The translations under genes and the position numbers were made by a program. From an uncultured Blautia sp. (GTDB taxonomy: Bacteria > Bacillota > Clostridia > Lachnospirales > Lachnospiraceae), in assembly GCA_946538475.1 (NCBI GenBank), contig CAMNGN010000009.1:1-24313 (forward strand): DNA of 24,313 nucleotides. The letters run 5' to 3'. The notes beneath the pieces were generated by a model. It made no database searches. It was not told where the DNA came from and saw nothing but the letters and a program-made list of their open reading frames with translations. Shown here one piece after another: positions 7,744 to 15,510 of the stretch (position 1 is the stretch's first letter; each line of letters opens with the position of its first letter).

Positions 7744-7830
7744 CAGAATCTCCATGATATGAAACAGAATTACATCGTCTGTTCCAAACGTCTTCTATAC
7801 AGACACACAAAATAGATACACCAAAAGATG

Positions 7831-7866
7831 TATAAAAACAAAGATGCACAGCCGCAGCTGTGCATC
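7831..7866 (-). terminator. Rho-independent terminator of tRNA-Lys
   Basis: On the minus strand GATGCACAGC (7857-7866) pairs perfectly with GCTGTGCATC (7843-7852) around the loop TGCG. A U-rich run, TTTGTTTTTA, follows. It lies 12 bases past the tRNA 3' end. Confidence 0.9.
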
Positions 7867-7878
7867 CATACTGTTTGA

Positions 7879-7951
7879 TGAAGCATCGGGGGCTCGAACC
7901 CCGGACAACTTGATTAAAAGTCAAGTGCTCTACCACCTGAGCTAATGCTCC
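7879..7951 (-). tRNA. tRNA-Lys (anticodon TTT)
   Basis: The minus strand forms a cloverleaf. The acceptor stem is GGAGCAT/ATGCTTC with one G-T pair. The D arm is GCTCAGGTGGTAGAGC. The anticodon stem TTGA/TCAA encloses CTTTTAA, giving anticodon TTT. The T arm is CGGGG-TTCGAGC-CCCCG. The discriminator is A and no CCA is encoded. It has its own promoter and terminator. Confidence 0.96.
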
Positions 7952-7953
7952 AT

Positions 7954-7982
7954 ATTCAGGCGGAAATTTCCCGCCGCCTGAT
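7954..7982. other. Hairpin between the tRNA-Lys promoter and the tRNA
   Basis: TTCAGGCGG (7955-7963) pairs with CCGCCTGA (7974-7981) around an AT-rich centre. It lies between the -10 box and the mature tRNA 5' end, so it is either in the tRNA leader or covers the transcription start. It could also be a remnant terminator of the MATE gene, but it lacks a T run. Confidence 0.5.
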
Positions 7983-7983
7983 T

Positions 7984-8012
7984 ATAATAACACTTTCATT
8001 CGGGTACGTCAA
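7984..8012 (-). promoter_or_regulatory. Sigma-A promoter of tRNA-Lys
   Basis: On the minus strand TTGACG (8007-8012), a 17-bp spacer and TATTAT (7984-7989) form a good promoter directed at the tRNA. It is close to the end of the MATE gene. Confidence 0.7.
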
Positions 8013-8020
8013 TCATAAAT

Positions 8021-8043
8021 TGTAAAACAGGGGGACGGTTTCA
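8021..8043. repeat. Shortened GGGGACGG repeat at the MATE stop codon
   Basis: The sequence reads TGTAAAACAGGGGGACGG followed directly by TTTCAC. This looks like the left end of the 16437 element joined to its right end (GTTTCAC), with the middle deleted. The TGA stop of the MATE gene (complement of 8041-8043) is formed by the TTTCAC end. Confidence 0.7.
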
Positions 8044-9402
8044 CGCAGCCCCATACTTCCGCCACACAACTCTCCGCACAAAATAAAAACAAACCACCTG
8101 CAGCACAAAAGTAACGGTCCAGGACAGCGGGTAACACACGAACAGATTCCAAAGCGTCCGATGCATTGGGAAGAAAAAGAGGATCCACACAACTCGCGAC
8201 CCTACGGTCCCCAGAAGCGAAAGCACCATCGGCACGAAAGCATATCCCATGCCACGCATCATTCCTGGGAACATATCCATAAACCCGCAGAGAAAATAAG
8301 GCACAAACGAGATCGCCACGATCTCCATCCCCGCCTTGACCACATCAGGGTCGGTTGTATAAATACCGAGCAGCTGCCTGCCGAAGATCGTCCCGAGCCC
8401 GCCCATAGTCAATGGAACAACAACCTCAAGGATCATACAATCCAGAAGGATCCTGTCGATCCTCTTAAACTTGCGGGCGCCAAGATTCTGGCTGGTAAAG
8501 CTCATGGCAGCCTGCGAGATAGAGTTGACTCCCATATACAGGAAGCCCAGCAGATTGTTGGCTGCGGTATAACCGGCCATCGAAACAGACCCAAAGGAAT
8601 TGACGGACGACTGCAGAAGCGCGTTCGAAAAGCTGATCACGCAGCTCTGTATTCCGGCCGGGATCCCCACCTGAAAGATCTGCAAAAGGCTTCCCTTGTC
8701 CACCCTGAGCTTTCTCATATCAAGATGATAAGCGGTGTCACTCCTGATCAGGCATCGAAGAACCAGAATACACGAAATTCCCTGTGAGATAACCGTAGCA
8801 ATGGCAACACCCGCTACTCCCAGATGAAACACGATAACAAGGAACATATTAAGGCAGGCATTTACAACACCTGCGACAGTCAAATAAACCAGCGGACGCC
8901 TTGTATCGCCCACAGCTCGCAGGATCGCAGCGCCAAAGTTATACGCCATAAAGAACGGCATGCCAAGGAAATAGATTCTCATATAAAGGACCGATTGGTC
9001 GATGACGTCCGCAGGGGTACCCATAAGCTCCAGTGCCGGGCGGGAAAAGAAGATTCCGACAAAGACCATCGCAAAGCCGCTGATGAGTGCCACCGTGATG
9101 GCAGTGTGCACCGCATTTTCCATCTCGCTGTACGCACCGGATGCATATTTACGCGCAGCCAGTACGTTCGCCCCCATGGACAATCCGATAAACAGGTTTG
9201 TAAATATATTGATCAGAGCTGAAGTCGATCCTACCGCCGCCAGAGCACTGCTTCCGGTGAAATTTCCGACCACGATGACATCCACCGCGTTGAACAAAAG
9301 CTGCAGTACGCTGGAAAGCATAAGCGGCAGCGCAAAAGTGATGATCTTGGGCATCAGCGGCCCGTTCAGCATATCTATTTCATATTTATTTTTCCCTGCC
9401 AT
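8041..9402 (-). CDS. MATE-family efflux transporter
   Basis: The 453-residue protein is a typical 12-helix MATE exporter (MatE, PF01554, two repeats). It opens with a family-like start, LMPKIITFALPLMLSS, and has the usual early segment NAVDVIVVGNFTG and the loop AAILRAVGDTRRPL. The second half repeats the pattern (IPAGIQSCVISFSNALLQ). Such proteins use sodium or proton gradients to expel drugs, dyes or metabolites. The substrate cannot be read from the sequence. GGGAGGGG lies about eight bases before the ATG. The gene diverges from the GH3 beta-glucosidase gene, and an extended -10 promoter is visible in the spacer. Its stop codon lies in a shortened palindromic repeat. Confidence 0.95.
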   Translation of the reverse strand: MAGKNKYEIDMLNGPLMPKIITFALPLMLSSVLQLLFNAVDVIVVGNFTGSSALAAVGSTSALINIFTNLFIGLSMGANVLAARKYASGAYSEMENAVHTAITVALISGFAMVFVGIFFSRPALELMGTPADVIDQSVLYMRIYFLGMPFFMAYNFGAAILRAVGDTRRPLVYLTVAGVVNACLNMFLVIVFHLGVAGVAIATVISQGISCILVLRCLIRSDTAYHLDMRKLRVDKGSLLQIFQVGIPAGIQSCVISFSNALLQSSVNSFGSVSMAGYTAANNLLGFLYMGVNSISQAAMSFTSQNLGARKFKRIDRILLDCMILEVVVPLTMGGLGTIFGRQLLGIYTTDPDVVKAGMEIVAISFVPYFLCGFMDMFPGMMRGMGYAFVPMVLSLLGTVGSRVVWILFFFPMHRTLWNLFVCYPLSWTVTFVLQVVCFYFVRRVVWRKYGAA

Positions 9403-9493
9403 AGTTTCCCCTCCCGCAGCAACCGGCGTACTGTATTATTCCATCCCGATTTTGCCATGTTTCTACAGACGCCGCAACAAAGTCCGGTAGAAA

Positions 9494-9502
9494 ATTATAG
9501 CA
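9494..9502 (-). promoter_or_regulatory. Extended -10 promoter of the MATE gene
   Basis: On the minus strand TGCTATAAT provides a TGn extended -10 with a perfect TATAAT. No good -35 lies 17 bp upstream, which is acceptable for extended -10 promoters. It gives a leader of about 85 bases. Confidence 0.5.
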
Positions 9503-9544
9503 GAAATACAACCGCTGCGTTATTGTCTTTTTATACGATTCTGT

Positions 9545-9573
9545 TTGCATTAGCTGTACAATTTATGTATACT
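9545..9573 (+). promoter_or_regulatory. Sigma-A promoter of the GH3 gene
   Basis: TTGCAT (9545-9550), a 17-bp spacer and TATACT (9568-9573) lie about 50 bases before the GH3 start codon. A second TATACT (9591-9596 region) follows but lacks a matching -35. Confidence 0.65.
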
Positions 9574-9621
9574 TTTCATATATACTTTTGTTACCGATTT
9601 CAAGAAGAAAGGTAAATAACC

Positions 9622-12048
9622 ATGAAGCATAAAGATATTATTTCCAAACTCTCTTTATCTCAGAAATGTTATCTTCTCTCCGGCCGTGATTTCTGGTCCA
9701 CCTACAGCATCAAATCCAAAGGAATTCCGAGCATCACTCTCTCCGACGGTCCTCACGGCGTCCGCAAACAGGAAGGTGCCGGTGACCAGCTTGGCCTCAA
9801 CGGTTCGGTTCCCGCCACATGCTTCCCCACTGCCGCAACGATCGCCAACTCCTGGGATCCCTCTCTCGGTGAGGAAATCGGGCGGTGCCTTGGCGAAGAA
9901 TCCGCATGCCAGGAAGTAGCCGTACTTCTCGGCCCGGGGCTCAACATCAAGAGAAGTCCTCTGTGCGGACGTAACTTTGAATATTTTTCGGAAGACCCCT
10001 ATCTGGCCGGGAAAATGGCGGCGGGGTACATCCGCGGCATACAGGAGAACGGCGTTTCGGCCTGCCCCAAGCACTTTGCCGCCAACAATACCGAGCTGCG
10101 CCGCCAGGCATCCAACTCGGTGGTGGATGAGCGGACCTTCCGCGAGATCTACCTGACCGGATTTGAGATCGCGGTAAAAGAGGGCCATGCAAAGAGCATC
10201 ATGTCCTCGTACAACGAGATCAACGGCGTTTACGCCAACGAAAACGAACATCTCCTTCAGGAGATCCTGCGCGACGAGTGGGGATTCGACGGCTTTGTCG
10301 TTTCTGACTGGGGCGCGGGCAATGACTTTGTCGAAGGCGTAAGGGCAGGTTCTCATCTCGAGATGCCCACTACAGGCGGTGATTCCGCGGAGCAGCTGAT
10401 CAAAGCCGTGAAGCAGGGCAAGATCGACATCAAGCTGGTCGACCGCCGTGTGGACGAGCTGCTCGATGTGGTTCTTTCCACGCACAAGGCTGTGGAGAAA
10501 TATAAAGGAAAAGGCTTCGACAAAAAGGCGCATCATGCCATCGCACAGAAGGCCAGCGAGCAGAGCATCGTGCTCCTGAAAAATGAAGACAATATTCTTC
10601 CGCTGAAGCCGGGCACGAAGGTGGCGGTGATCGGTGATTTTGCCGAGACCCCCAGATATCAAGGCGCGGGTTCCTCAGTGGTTAATCCGACTAAGCTCGA
10701 TTCGTGCACCGGTGTGATCAAATACTTCCCACTCGAAGTGGTCGGGTTTGAAAAAGGCTATCCGCGTGTAGGCCCCGGGGATGCAACAATGCAGGCGAAT
10801 GCAGCCGCGCTGGCTAAGAAAGCCGATGTGGTGCTTCTGTATCTTGGCCTCGACGAGATCTCCGAGTCCGAAGGTCTGGACCGTCCGCACATGAAGCTGC
10901 CCGAGAGCCAGGTTTCCCTTTTGAAGGCTGTCTCCGCGGCAAACTCGAATGTTGTTATCGTGATGGCGGCGGGCTCCGCAGTCGAGATGCCCTGGCTGGA
11001 TGAGTGCAAGGCCATGGTCCACGGCTATCTGTGCGGCCAGGCAGGCGCGGCGGCCATTCTGCGCGTCATCATGGGCGATGTCAATCCTTCCGGAAAGCTT
11101 TCGGAGAGCTATCCGATGAGCTACAACGACGTGTCTTCGAGGCCTTATTTCCCGGCCAAAGAGCGCAGCGTCGAGTACCGCGAAGGCCTGTATGTCGGCT
11201 ACAGATATTACGATACCGTGGGCACTCCGGTCCTCTTCCCCTTCGGGTTCGGTCTCTCTTACACCACTTTTGCATACAGTGATGTTTCGGCCACCGATAA
11301 AGAGGTTACATTCACCATCACCAACACGGGCGACCGGGACGGTGCCGAGATCGCACAGATCTATGTATCCGCTGTGGCTCCGAATATCTACCGTCCGAAG
11401 AAGGAACTCAAGGGCTTTACCAAAGTGTTCCTCAAAGCCGGCGAGAGCAAAAAAGTGACCGTGCCGCTTGACGACAAGGCTTTCCGCTATTTCAACACCC
11501 GCACGAACCGGTATGAGATCGACGGCGGAGAATATCAGATCCTGGTAGGCGCAAACGTTTCAGATATCCGTCTTGAAGCAACCGTGAGCGTTGCAGGGAC
11601 CGATGCGCCGCTTCCTTACGAGATCGCCGATCTTCCCTCTTATGCATCCGGCAGCATTCTCTCCGTCCCCGACGAAGAGTTTAAGAAGCTTCTCGGACAT
11701 CCGATCCCGGACGGCAGCTGGACAAAAGAGCTCGGTATGAACGATGCGATCGCGCAGCTTTATTATGCAAAGAGCATCAAAGCCCGCCTGATCGGAAAGA
11801 TCATGCAGAATATGCTCAACAAGAGTATGGCCAAGGGCAAACCCGACCTGAATATCATCTTCATCACGAACATGCCTTTCCGGGCGATCGGCAAGATGGC
11901 CGGCGGCATGGTCAGCCAGGAGATGTGCGAATCCATCGTCACGATCGTTAACGGCCACGCCATCGCTTTCTTTAAAGGCCTGGGCGGTATTATCGGAGGG
12001 TACTTCAGACAGCGGAAGGTGCAGAAAAAAGCTCGTAAGTTAAAATAA
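9622..12048 (+). CDS. Glycoside hydrolase family 3 beta-glucosidase-like enzyme
   Basis: The 808-residue protein is a GH3 enzyme without a signal peptide, so it probably acts on imported oligosaccharides or glycosides in the cytoplasm. The N-terminal barrel has LSDGPHGVRKQ near residue 40, KHFAANNTE (150-158), and the nucleophile region VVSDWGA with Asp229. The second alpha/beta domain starts near IAQKASEQSIVLLKNEDNILPL. A fibronectin III-like domain follows (YTTFAYSDVS... EIAQIYVS... ELKGFTKVFLKAGESK). About 140 residues remain after it, ending in a hydrophobic and then basic tail (FFKGLGGIIGGYFRQRK). Such tails occur in clostridial GH3 proteins but their role is unclear. AAGAAAGG precedes the ATG. 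The exact sugar specificity (glucoside, xyloside, glucosaminide) is not settled by sequence. Confidence 0.93.
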   Translation: MKHKDIISKLSLSQKCYLLSGRDFWSTYSIKSKGIPSITLSDGPHGVRKQEGAGDQLGLNGSVPATCFPTAATIANSWDPSLGEEIGRCLGEESACQEVAVLLGPGLNIKRSPLCGRNFEYFSEDPYLAGKMAAGYIRGIQENGVSACPKHFAANNTELRRQASNSVVDERTFREIYLTGFEIAVKEGHAKSIMSSYNEINGVYANENEHLLQEILRDEWGFDGFVVSDWGAGNDFVEGVRAGSHLEMPTTGGDSAEQLIKAVKQGKIDIKLVDRRVDELLDVVLSTHKAVEKYKGKGFDKKAHHAIAQKASEQSIVLLKNEDNILPLKPGTKVAVIGDFAETPRYQGAGSSVVNPTKLDSCTGVIKYFPLEVVGFEKGYPRVGPGDATMQANAAALAKKADVVLLYLGLDEISESEGLDRPHMKLPESQVSLLKAVSAANSNVVIVMAAGSAVEMPWLDECKAMVHGYLCGQAGAAAILRVIMGDVNPSGKLSESYPMSYNDVSSRPYFPAKERSVEYREGLYVGYRYYDTVGTPVLFPFGFGLSYTTFAYSDVSATDKEVTFTITNTGDRDGAEIAQIYVSAVAPNIYRPKKELKGFTKVFLKAGESKKVTVPLDDKAFRYFNTRTNRYEIDGGEYQILVGANVSDIRLEATVSVAGTDAPLPYEIADLPSYASGSILSVPDEEFKKLLGHPIPDGSWTKELGMNDAIAQLYYAKSIKARLIGKIMQNMLNKSMAKGKPDLNIIFITNMPFRAIGKMAGGMVSQEMCESIVTIVNGHAIAFFKGLGGIIGGYFRQRKVQKKARKLK

Positions 12049-12056
12049 TAAGTCAC

Positions 12057-12164
12057 GGTGTCAGGCACCGTGAACAAACTGTGAACAAAAAGGAAGGCAT
12101 GGAACCCTGCCTTCCTTTTTGTTCACAGTTTTGTATCTTAGCAATGTTTACGGTGCCTGACACC
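12057..12164. repeat. Nested palindrome, GGTGTCAGGCACC type
   Basis: Outer 15-bp arms, GGTGTCAGGCACCGT (12057-12071) and its complement (12150-12164), enclose a second perfect 24-bp inverted repeat (12076-12099 and 12108-12131). The outer core GGTGTCAGGCACC is itself nearly palindromic. The element starts nine bases after the GH3 stop codon. Its design (gene end, outer arms, inner hairpin) matches the GGGGACGG elements, although the core sequence differs. Confidence 0.9.
12076..12137 (+). terminator. Long hairpin after the GH3 gene, likely terminator
   Basis: The inner hairpin of the repeat has a perfect 24-bp stem containing AAAAAGGAAGGC/GCCTTCCTTTTT with an 8-base loop, followed by TTTTGTATCTT. 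It should end transcription of the GH3 gene, and possibly of the convergent GDPD gene. Confidence 0.7.
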
Positions 12165-12210
12165 AATCTTGCGTATTTTTCTATTGCATGTTACGATAGA
12201 CCGGTTAATC

Positions 12211-12259
12211 CGGGACAGGGGACAGTTCTCACTATCATATGACAATGAGAATCGTCTCC
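12211..12259. repeat. Decayed GGGGACAGTTCTC repeat
   Basis: GGGGACAGTTCTCA (12218-12231) faces TGAGAATCGTCTCC (12246-12259). The arms match with three differences, so this looks like an eroded copy of the GGGGACGGTTC family at the 3' end of the GDPD gene. It has no T run on either side. Confidence 0.55.
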
Positions 12260-12267
12260 TTTGTTAT

Positions 12268-13365
12268 CTATTCATCGATCATCGAAAGTGCCGTATCCGG
12301 CCGATTTGTAACGATACCGTCCGGCGAAAGCTCCAGAACCTTACTGAGCTCCCACGTCTCATCCGGTGTCCAGGCAAATACTCCGATGCCGTCGGCATGC
12401 ATAGCATCTATTAATTCCTTTGTCAGGGAGTTGAAGTGGCAGTTTACATACTCCACCTGAAAATCCAGGCTCTCAACATAAGCTGCGATATCCGCCTGTT
12501 CGTCAATCAAAACCTCCAGTTCGCTCCAGGTTGTTCCCGCAGGTGTGGCAGCGCCCACCCCGTGCAGGAGTTCCAACAGCAGCTCCGTATGCGTTTTCCC
12601 CTTTGCGCCAAAGCTTTCCATGAGCGCGATCACCGGTTCGGGGACATTTTCGACATCCTCCGGTCCGTAGTCCGCCAGTGCTTTATCCGCCGGAAAGAAT
12701 TGCGACAGATTAAACAAGGCCAGCGCTGACAGGTTGGGAATAGTCAGGATGCCGACCTGTATCTCAGGCGCATATTCCTTCATACTTTTCAGAAGTTCCT
12801 TATCAAAGGATGTAACCATGATGTGATCGATGTATCCGGACTCTCTGATGATGTCCGCGGCCGTCTCCACATATACCTTGCTGCCGTCAACTGTATTTCC
12901 GGCCTCATCCTTAATAAGTACGGGCTTGAGTTCAAGATTGACCGATTCAAATTCCAGCTCCCGGGCCTCCGTGAGAAACTCTTCGAGTGTCAGAATGTGT
13001 TCTCCCGCGTACTCGGGACCGAACCACGAGCCAAAATCCAGCTCCTTCAGTTCGGAAAGCGTCATCTCAGAAATAATGCCCTTCCCATTGGACGTCAGAT
13101 CGATCTCGCCATCATGGTGGATGACGATCTCCGGATCCTTTGTCATCCGCAAATCTGTCTCGACACCGGTCGCGCCGAGCTCCGCGGCTTTCTCAAAAGC
13201 GGCAGCTGTGTTCTCCGGCGCAAAAAGAGCAGCGCCTGCGTGCGCCTGGATGATAATTTCTGTATTGTCGGCAAAAGCCGTGTTTGAAAAAAACAGTGTT
13301 CCTGCAGCTATAATTGCACTTGTTAATTTGTAAAACCTATTATTCAACGTGTTTTTACGCCTCAT
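12268..13365 (-). CDS. Exported glycerophosphodiester phosphodiesterase-like protein
   Basis: The 365-residue protein belongs to the GDPD family (PF03009), which splits glycerophosphodiesters into glycerol 3-phosphate and an alcohol. A basic N-terminus, a hydrophobic segment (about 14-28) and NTAFADN suggest a Sec signal peptide cut near residue 32. Family residues include His42, PENT (50-53), the metal-binding pair in VETD (Glu69, Asp71) and HHD (83-85). The usual HRG at the first motif is HAG here (Ala43), so the catalytic arginine is missing. There is also an insertion of about 80 residues (about 205-285) relative to short GDPDs. Its ATG overlaps the end of the upstream PNPOx-like gene by 11 bp, so the two are co-translated. 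Activity should be tested rather than assumed. Confidence 0.88.
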   Translation of the reverse strand: MRRKNTLNNRFYKLTSAIIAAGTLFFSNTAFADNTEIIIQAHAGAALFAPENTAAAFEKAAELGATGVETDLRMTKDPEIVIHHDGEIDLTSNGKGIISEMTLSELKELDFGSWFGPEYAGEHILTLEEFLTEARELEFESVNLELKPVLIKDEAGNTVDGSKVYVETAADIIRESGYIDHIMVTSFDKELLKSMKEYAPEIQVGILTIPNLSALALFNLSQFFPADKALADYGPEDVENVPEPVIALMESFGAKGKTHTELLLELLHGVGAATPAGTTWSELEVLIDEQADIAAYVESLDFQVEYVNCHFNSLTKELIDAMHADGIGVFAWTPDETWELSKVLELSPDGIVTNRPDTALSMIDE

Positions 13366-13831
13366 TCACCAATTTTCCTGTCATATGCTCCGGCACCAGC
13401 GCGAACATCAATGTACGCGGCCCGGATTTGATGATCTCATGTTCAATATAAGCCTCATCGTCCGTAAACTTGCGGCTCAGGCGGCGGGACATCTCGTACA
13501 CTTTCTCGGTATCCTCGATGATCTCTATCCTGCCAAACACGATCACACTCCGGATATTCAACGCCCACTCACCTTCGCGCCTATAGCCCTGATCATACAC
13601 ACAGAAGGAAGCTTTATCGCAGCGCTTTATCGCATCTACCTTATGTCCTTTTTTGCCGCTGTGGAAATAGATCTTTCCATCCTCTTCGCAGTAAAACTGG
13701 TTGATCGGCATTCCATAGGGATAGCCGTCATCGCCAAGGACGGAAAGCACGCCTCTCGGCTCCTTCTTTAAGATCTCGATACATTCTTCCTGCGGCAGCT
13801 GCTGCCTGATGCGCATCATTTCACGAAACAT
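13355..13831 (-). CDS. Pyridoxamine 5'-phosphate oxidase-fold (NimA-like) flavoprotein
   Basis: The 158-residue protein fits the split-barrel flavin-binding family that includes NimA-like nitroimidazole resistance proteins. Typical features are GVLSVLGDDGYPYGMPINQFY (strand-turn-strand with the P-Y-x-x-P pattern), IYFHSGKKGHKVDAI (flavin phosphate contact) and the middle strand SVIVFGRIEIIED. The C-terminal LMFALVPEHMTGK resembles the ending of such proteins. Members bind FMN or heme and reduce small molecules; the substrate is unknown here. AAGGAG seven bases upstream supports the start. It is the first gene of a two-gene unit with the overlapping GDPD gene, a pairing with no obvious biochemical link. 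Confidence 0.88.
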   Translation of the reverse strand: MFREMMRIRQQLPQEECIEILKKEPRGVLSVLGDDGYPYGMPINQFYCEEDGKIYFHSGKKGHKVDAIKRCDKASFCVYDQGYRREGEWALNIRSVIVFGRIEIIEDTEKVYEMSRRLSRKFTDDEAYIEHEIIKSGPRTLMFALVPEHMTGKLVNEA

Positions 13832-13951
13832 TCATTCTCTCCTTATATAGATAACAGCCGGCGCCGTGCTTCTCTCTTACGCTTAAGCACCATACGGCAA
13901 CCCGTTTTGTTTCTTACCAATCACTTTAACTCCGCTTCGGATCGGTTACAT

Positions 13952-14434
13952 TTACAGTTCCGTGTAGACCGGCTTTCCGTTTTTTTCCGCAGACTTCATC
14001 AGCGAAATCTTTGTCACCGTCATCTCGCCCTTCGGCGCAGTAATCTGCTTCCAATTTCCTGCAGCCTTGCGGACGAGGGTGATGTGAGGAACAAACTTCT
14101 GACGATCGTACGCTATACCGGCCGCGTCCAGCGCATCACGCACCGACTTCGCCGCTGCCGACAGCCCCTGATTGCCTTTCACGCCGGCCCACAGGACATC
14201 CCCAAATGTTCCCATGTCGGAGAGTGAAAGCCTGAAGGGCTTGAACGAAACATTCTTGAGGGCTTCTTTCACGGCTCCCGGCTTGTCGGTCTCGCCGATA
14301 AATGCGAGCGTCAGGTGCAGGTTCTGCACAGGAACATAGTTTCCCTTTATGCCTTTCTGTTTCAGGTCATGCAGGGTTCCTGTGATGGTCTTCTTCAATT
14401 CATCCGATAATGTGATGGCTACAAAAACTCGCAT
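13952..14434 (-). CDS. thpR: RNA 2',3'-cyclic phosphodiesterase
   Basis: The 160-residue protein is a 2H phosphoesterase of the LigT/ThpR type. It carries both catalytic HxTx motifs, HLTLAF (His40, Thr42) and HITLVR (His117, Thr119), and the standard N-terminus MRVFVAITL. The length is normal although slightly short (family about 170-190). The enzyme opens 2',3'-cyclic phosphates on RNA. It starts ten bases after the end of the metal-binding lipoprotein gene, with AAAGGAG between them, so the two are co-transcribed and thpR probably comes under the same metal-responsive promoter. The reason for that pairing is unknown. Confidence 0.93.
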   Translation of the reverse strand: MRVFVAITLSDELKKTITGTLHDLKQKGIKGNYVPVQNLHLTLAFIGETDKPGAVKEALKNVSFKPFRLSLSDMGTFGDVLWAGVKGNQGLSAAAKSVRDALDAAGIAYDRQKFVPHITLVRKAAGNWKQITAPKGEMTVTKISLMKSAEKNGKPVYTEL

Positions 14435-14444
14435 CTTTTCTCCT

Positions 14445-15434
14445 TTATTTAAGCGCTTCTTTCAGCACCTCGAGATTATCCTTCATAATGGAAAGATACG
14501 AGGTACCTTCCTGCGCATCCTCCAAAGTTGTCGACTGCATGGAATTCATCGTCAAAATCTGCTGGTCGCGGGACTTCGTACTCTCACGTATCGTCTCCGC
14601 AATTTTGTGGTCGCTTCCCTCGATCGTCAGAATAGAACTGAGGGACAACTCATTCACTTTATCCGCGAGGAACACGATGGTCTCGAAGCTGGCCTCCGTC
14701 TCGGCAGAGCAGCCCGGGAACGCCGCGAAATAGGAAAGGCCATAATCGTCGGTCATGTATCTGAACGGGAAACGGTCTCCAAAGAGCAGCGTGTCCTTTT
14801 CTGCCGCCGATACCGCCTCCTGATACTCCGCATCGAGAGAATCCAGTTTTTCCTTGTAGGCCTCCGCGTTAGCCATGTAGGCATCCGCATTAGCCGCATC
14901 AGCCTCCGCAATCGCGCCTGCAATGTGATCTGTCAGGACAGACGCGTTTCTAAGGGAAAGCCATATATGCTCGTCGTATTCGGGCTCTTCCTCTTCGCCC
15001 TCCTCTTCTTCTCCTTCCATTCCGGCGATAAGTTCCTCTTCTTTCACCTGATCTCCCAGAACGTTCAGAAGATTGATCACAACCATGTCCTTGTTCACCG
15101 CTTCTTTGAGGGCATCTTCCACCCATTTGTCGGACTCGCCGCCCACATAGATGAAGATATCACAGGCAGAGATCTGCATGATATCGTCCGCCGAAGGCTG
15201 GTAGCTGTGAAGGTCCACGCCGGTGTCCAGCAGCATGTTTACTTCGGCATCTCCGGGATTTTCGCCCAGAATGTTCTGCACCCAATCATAGATAGGAAAG
15301 ATGGCCGCGACGATCTGCAGCTTGTCTCCCTCAGATTTTTCCTCAGCGCCGGTCTTCTTCGGCCCGGGGAGCAGAAAAGCGCAGCCAATCATAACAGCAA
15401 TAACAACAGTAAATATAGAAATCCGTTTTTTCAC
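14445..15434 (-). CDS. Metal ABC transporter substrate-binding lipoprotein (ZnuA/TroA family)
   Basis: This 329-residue protein of family PF01297 starts at GTG, five bases after GGAGG. A signal segment ends in MIGC, with Cys18 as probable lipidation site, so it should be anchored outside the membrane. Likely metal ligands are His76 in DLHSYQP and His156 in DEHIWLS. Where most ZnuA proteins have a third His followed by D-A-F, this one reads FGDRFPFRY, so the ligand set differs. The loop before His156 is a run of acidic residues (about 140-155) instead of the His-rich loop of ZnuA. The metal is therefore uncertain: zinc or manganese. No permease or ATPase gene is beside it, so it must share a transporter encoded elsewhere. 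Two Fur-family palindromes flank its promoter. Confidence 0.92.
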   Translation of the reverse strand: MKKRISIFTVVIAVMIGCAFLLPGPKKTGAEEKSEGDKLQIVAAIFPIYDWVQNILGENPGDAEVNMLLDTGVDLHSYQPSADDIMQISACDIFIYVGGESDKWVEDALKEAVNKDMVVINLLNVLGDQVKEEELIAGMEGEEEEGEEEEPEYDEHIWLSLRNASVLTDHIAGAIAEADAANADAYMANAEAYKEKLDSLDAEYQEAVSAAEKDTLLFGDRFPFRYMTDDYGLSYFAAFPGCSAETEASFETIVFLADKVNELSLSSILTIEGSDHKIAETIRESTKSRDQQILTMNSMQSTTLEDAQEGTSYLSIMKDNLEVLKEALK

Positions 15435-15493
15435 GATAACCTCCGGTTATTTTGCAGGCAGAACACCGTGTGTCCTCCGATCATGGGTCAATT

Positions 15494-15510
15494 TTGAGAA
15501 TCGTTCTCAA
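15494..15510. promoter_or_regulatory. Fur-family operator 1
   Basis: TTGAGAA-TCG-TTCTCAA is a perfect 7-3-7 palindrome resembling Fur/Zur boxes (TGATAAT-N-ATTATCA). It touches the -10 box (15510-15515) of the metal-binding lipoprotein promoter, so a bound repressor would block transcription. Confidence 0.75.

Noticed and set aside
9655..10662. Long minus-strand reading frame (335 codons) across the GH3 gene
   Set aside because: It is antisense to well-conserved GH3 domains, has no recognisable motifs and no ribosome binding site; it arises from codon bias.
14349..15497. Plus-strand reading frame of 382 codons over thpR and the lipoprotein gene
   Set aside because: It spans two convincing genes in antisense and has low-complexity segments that mirror the acidic run of the real protein.
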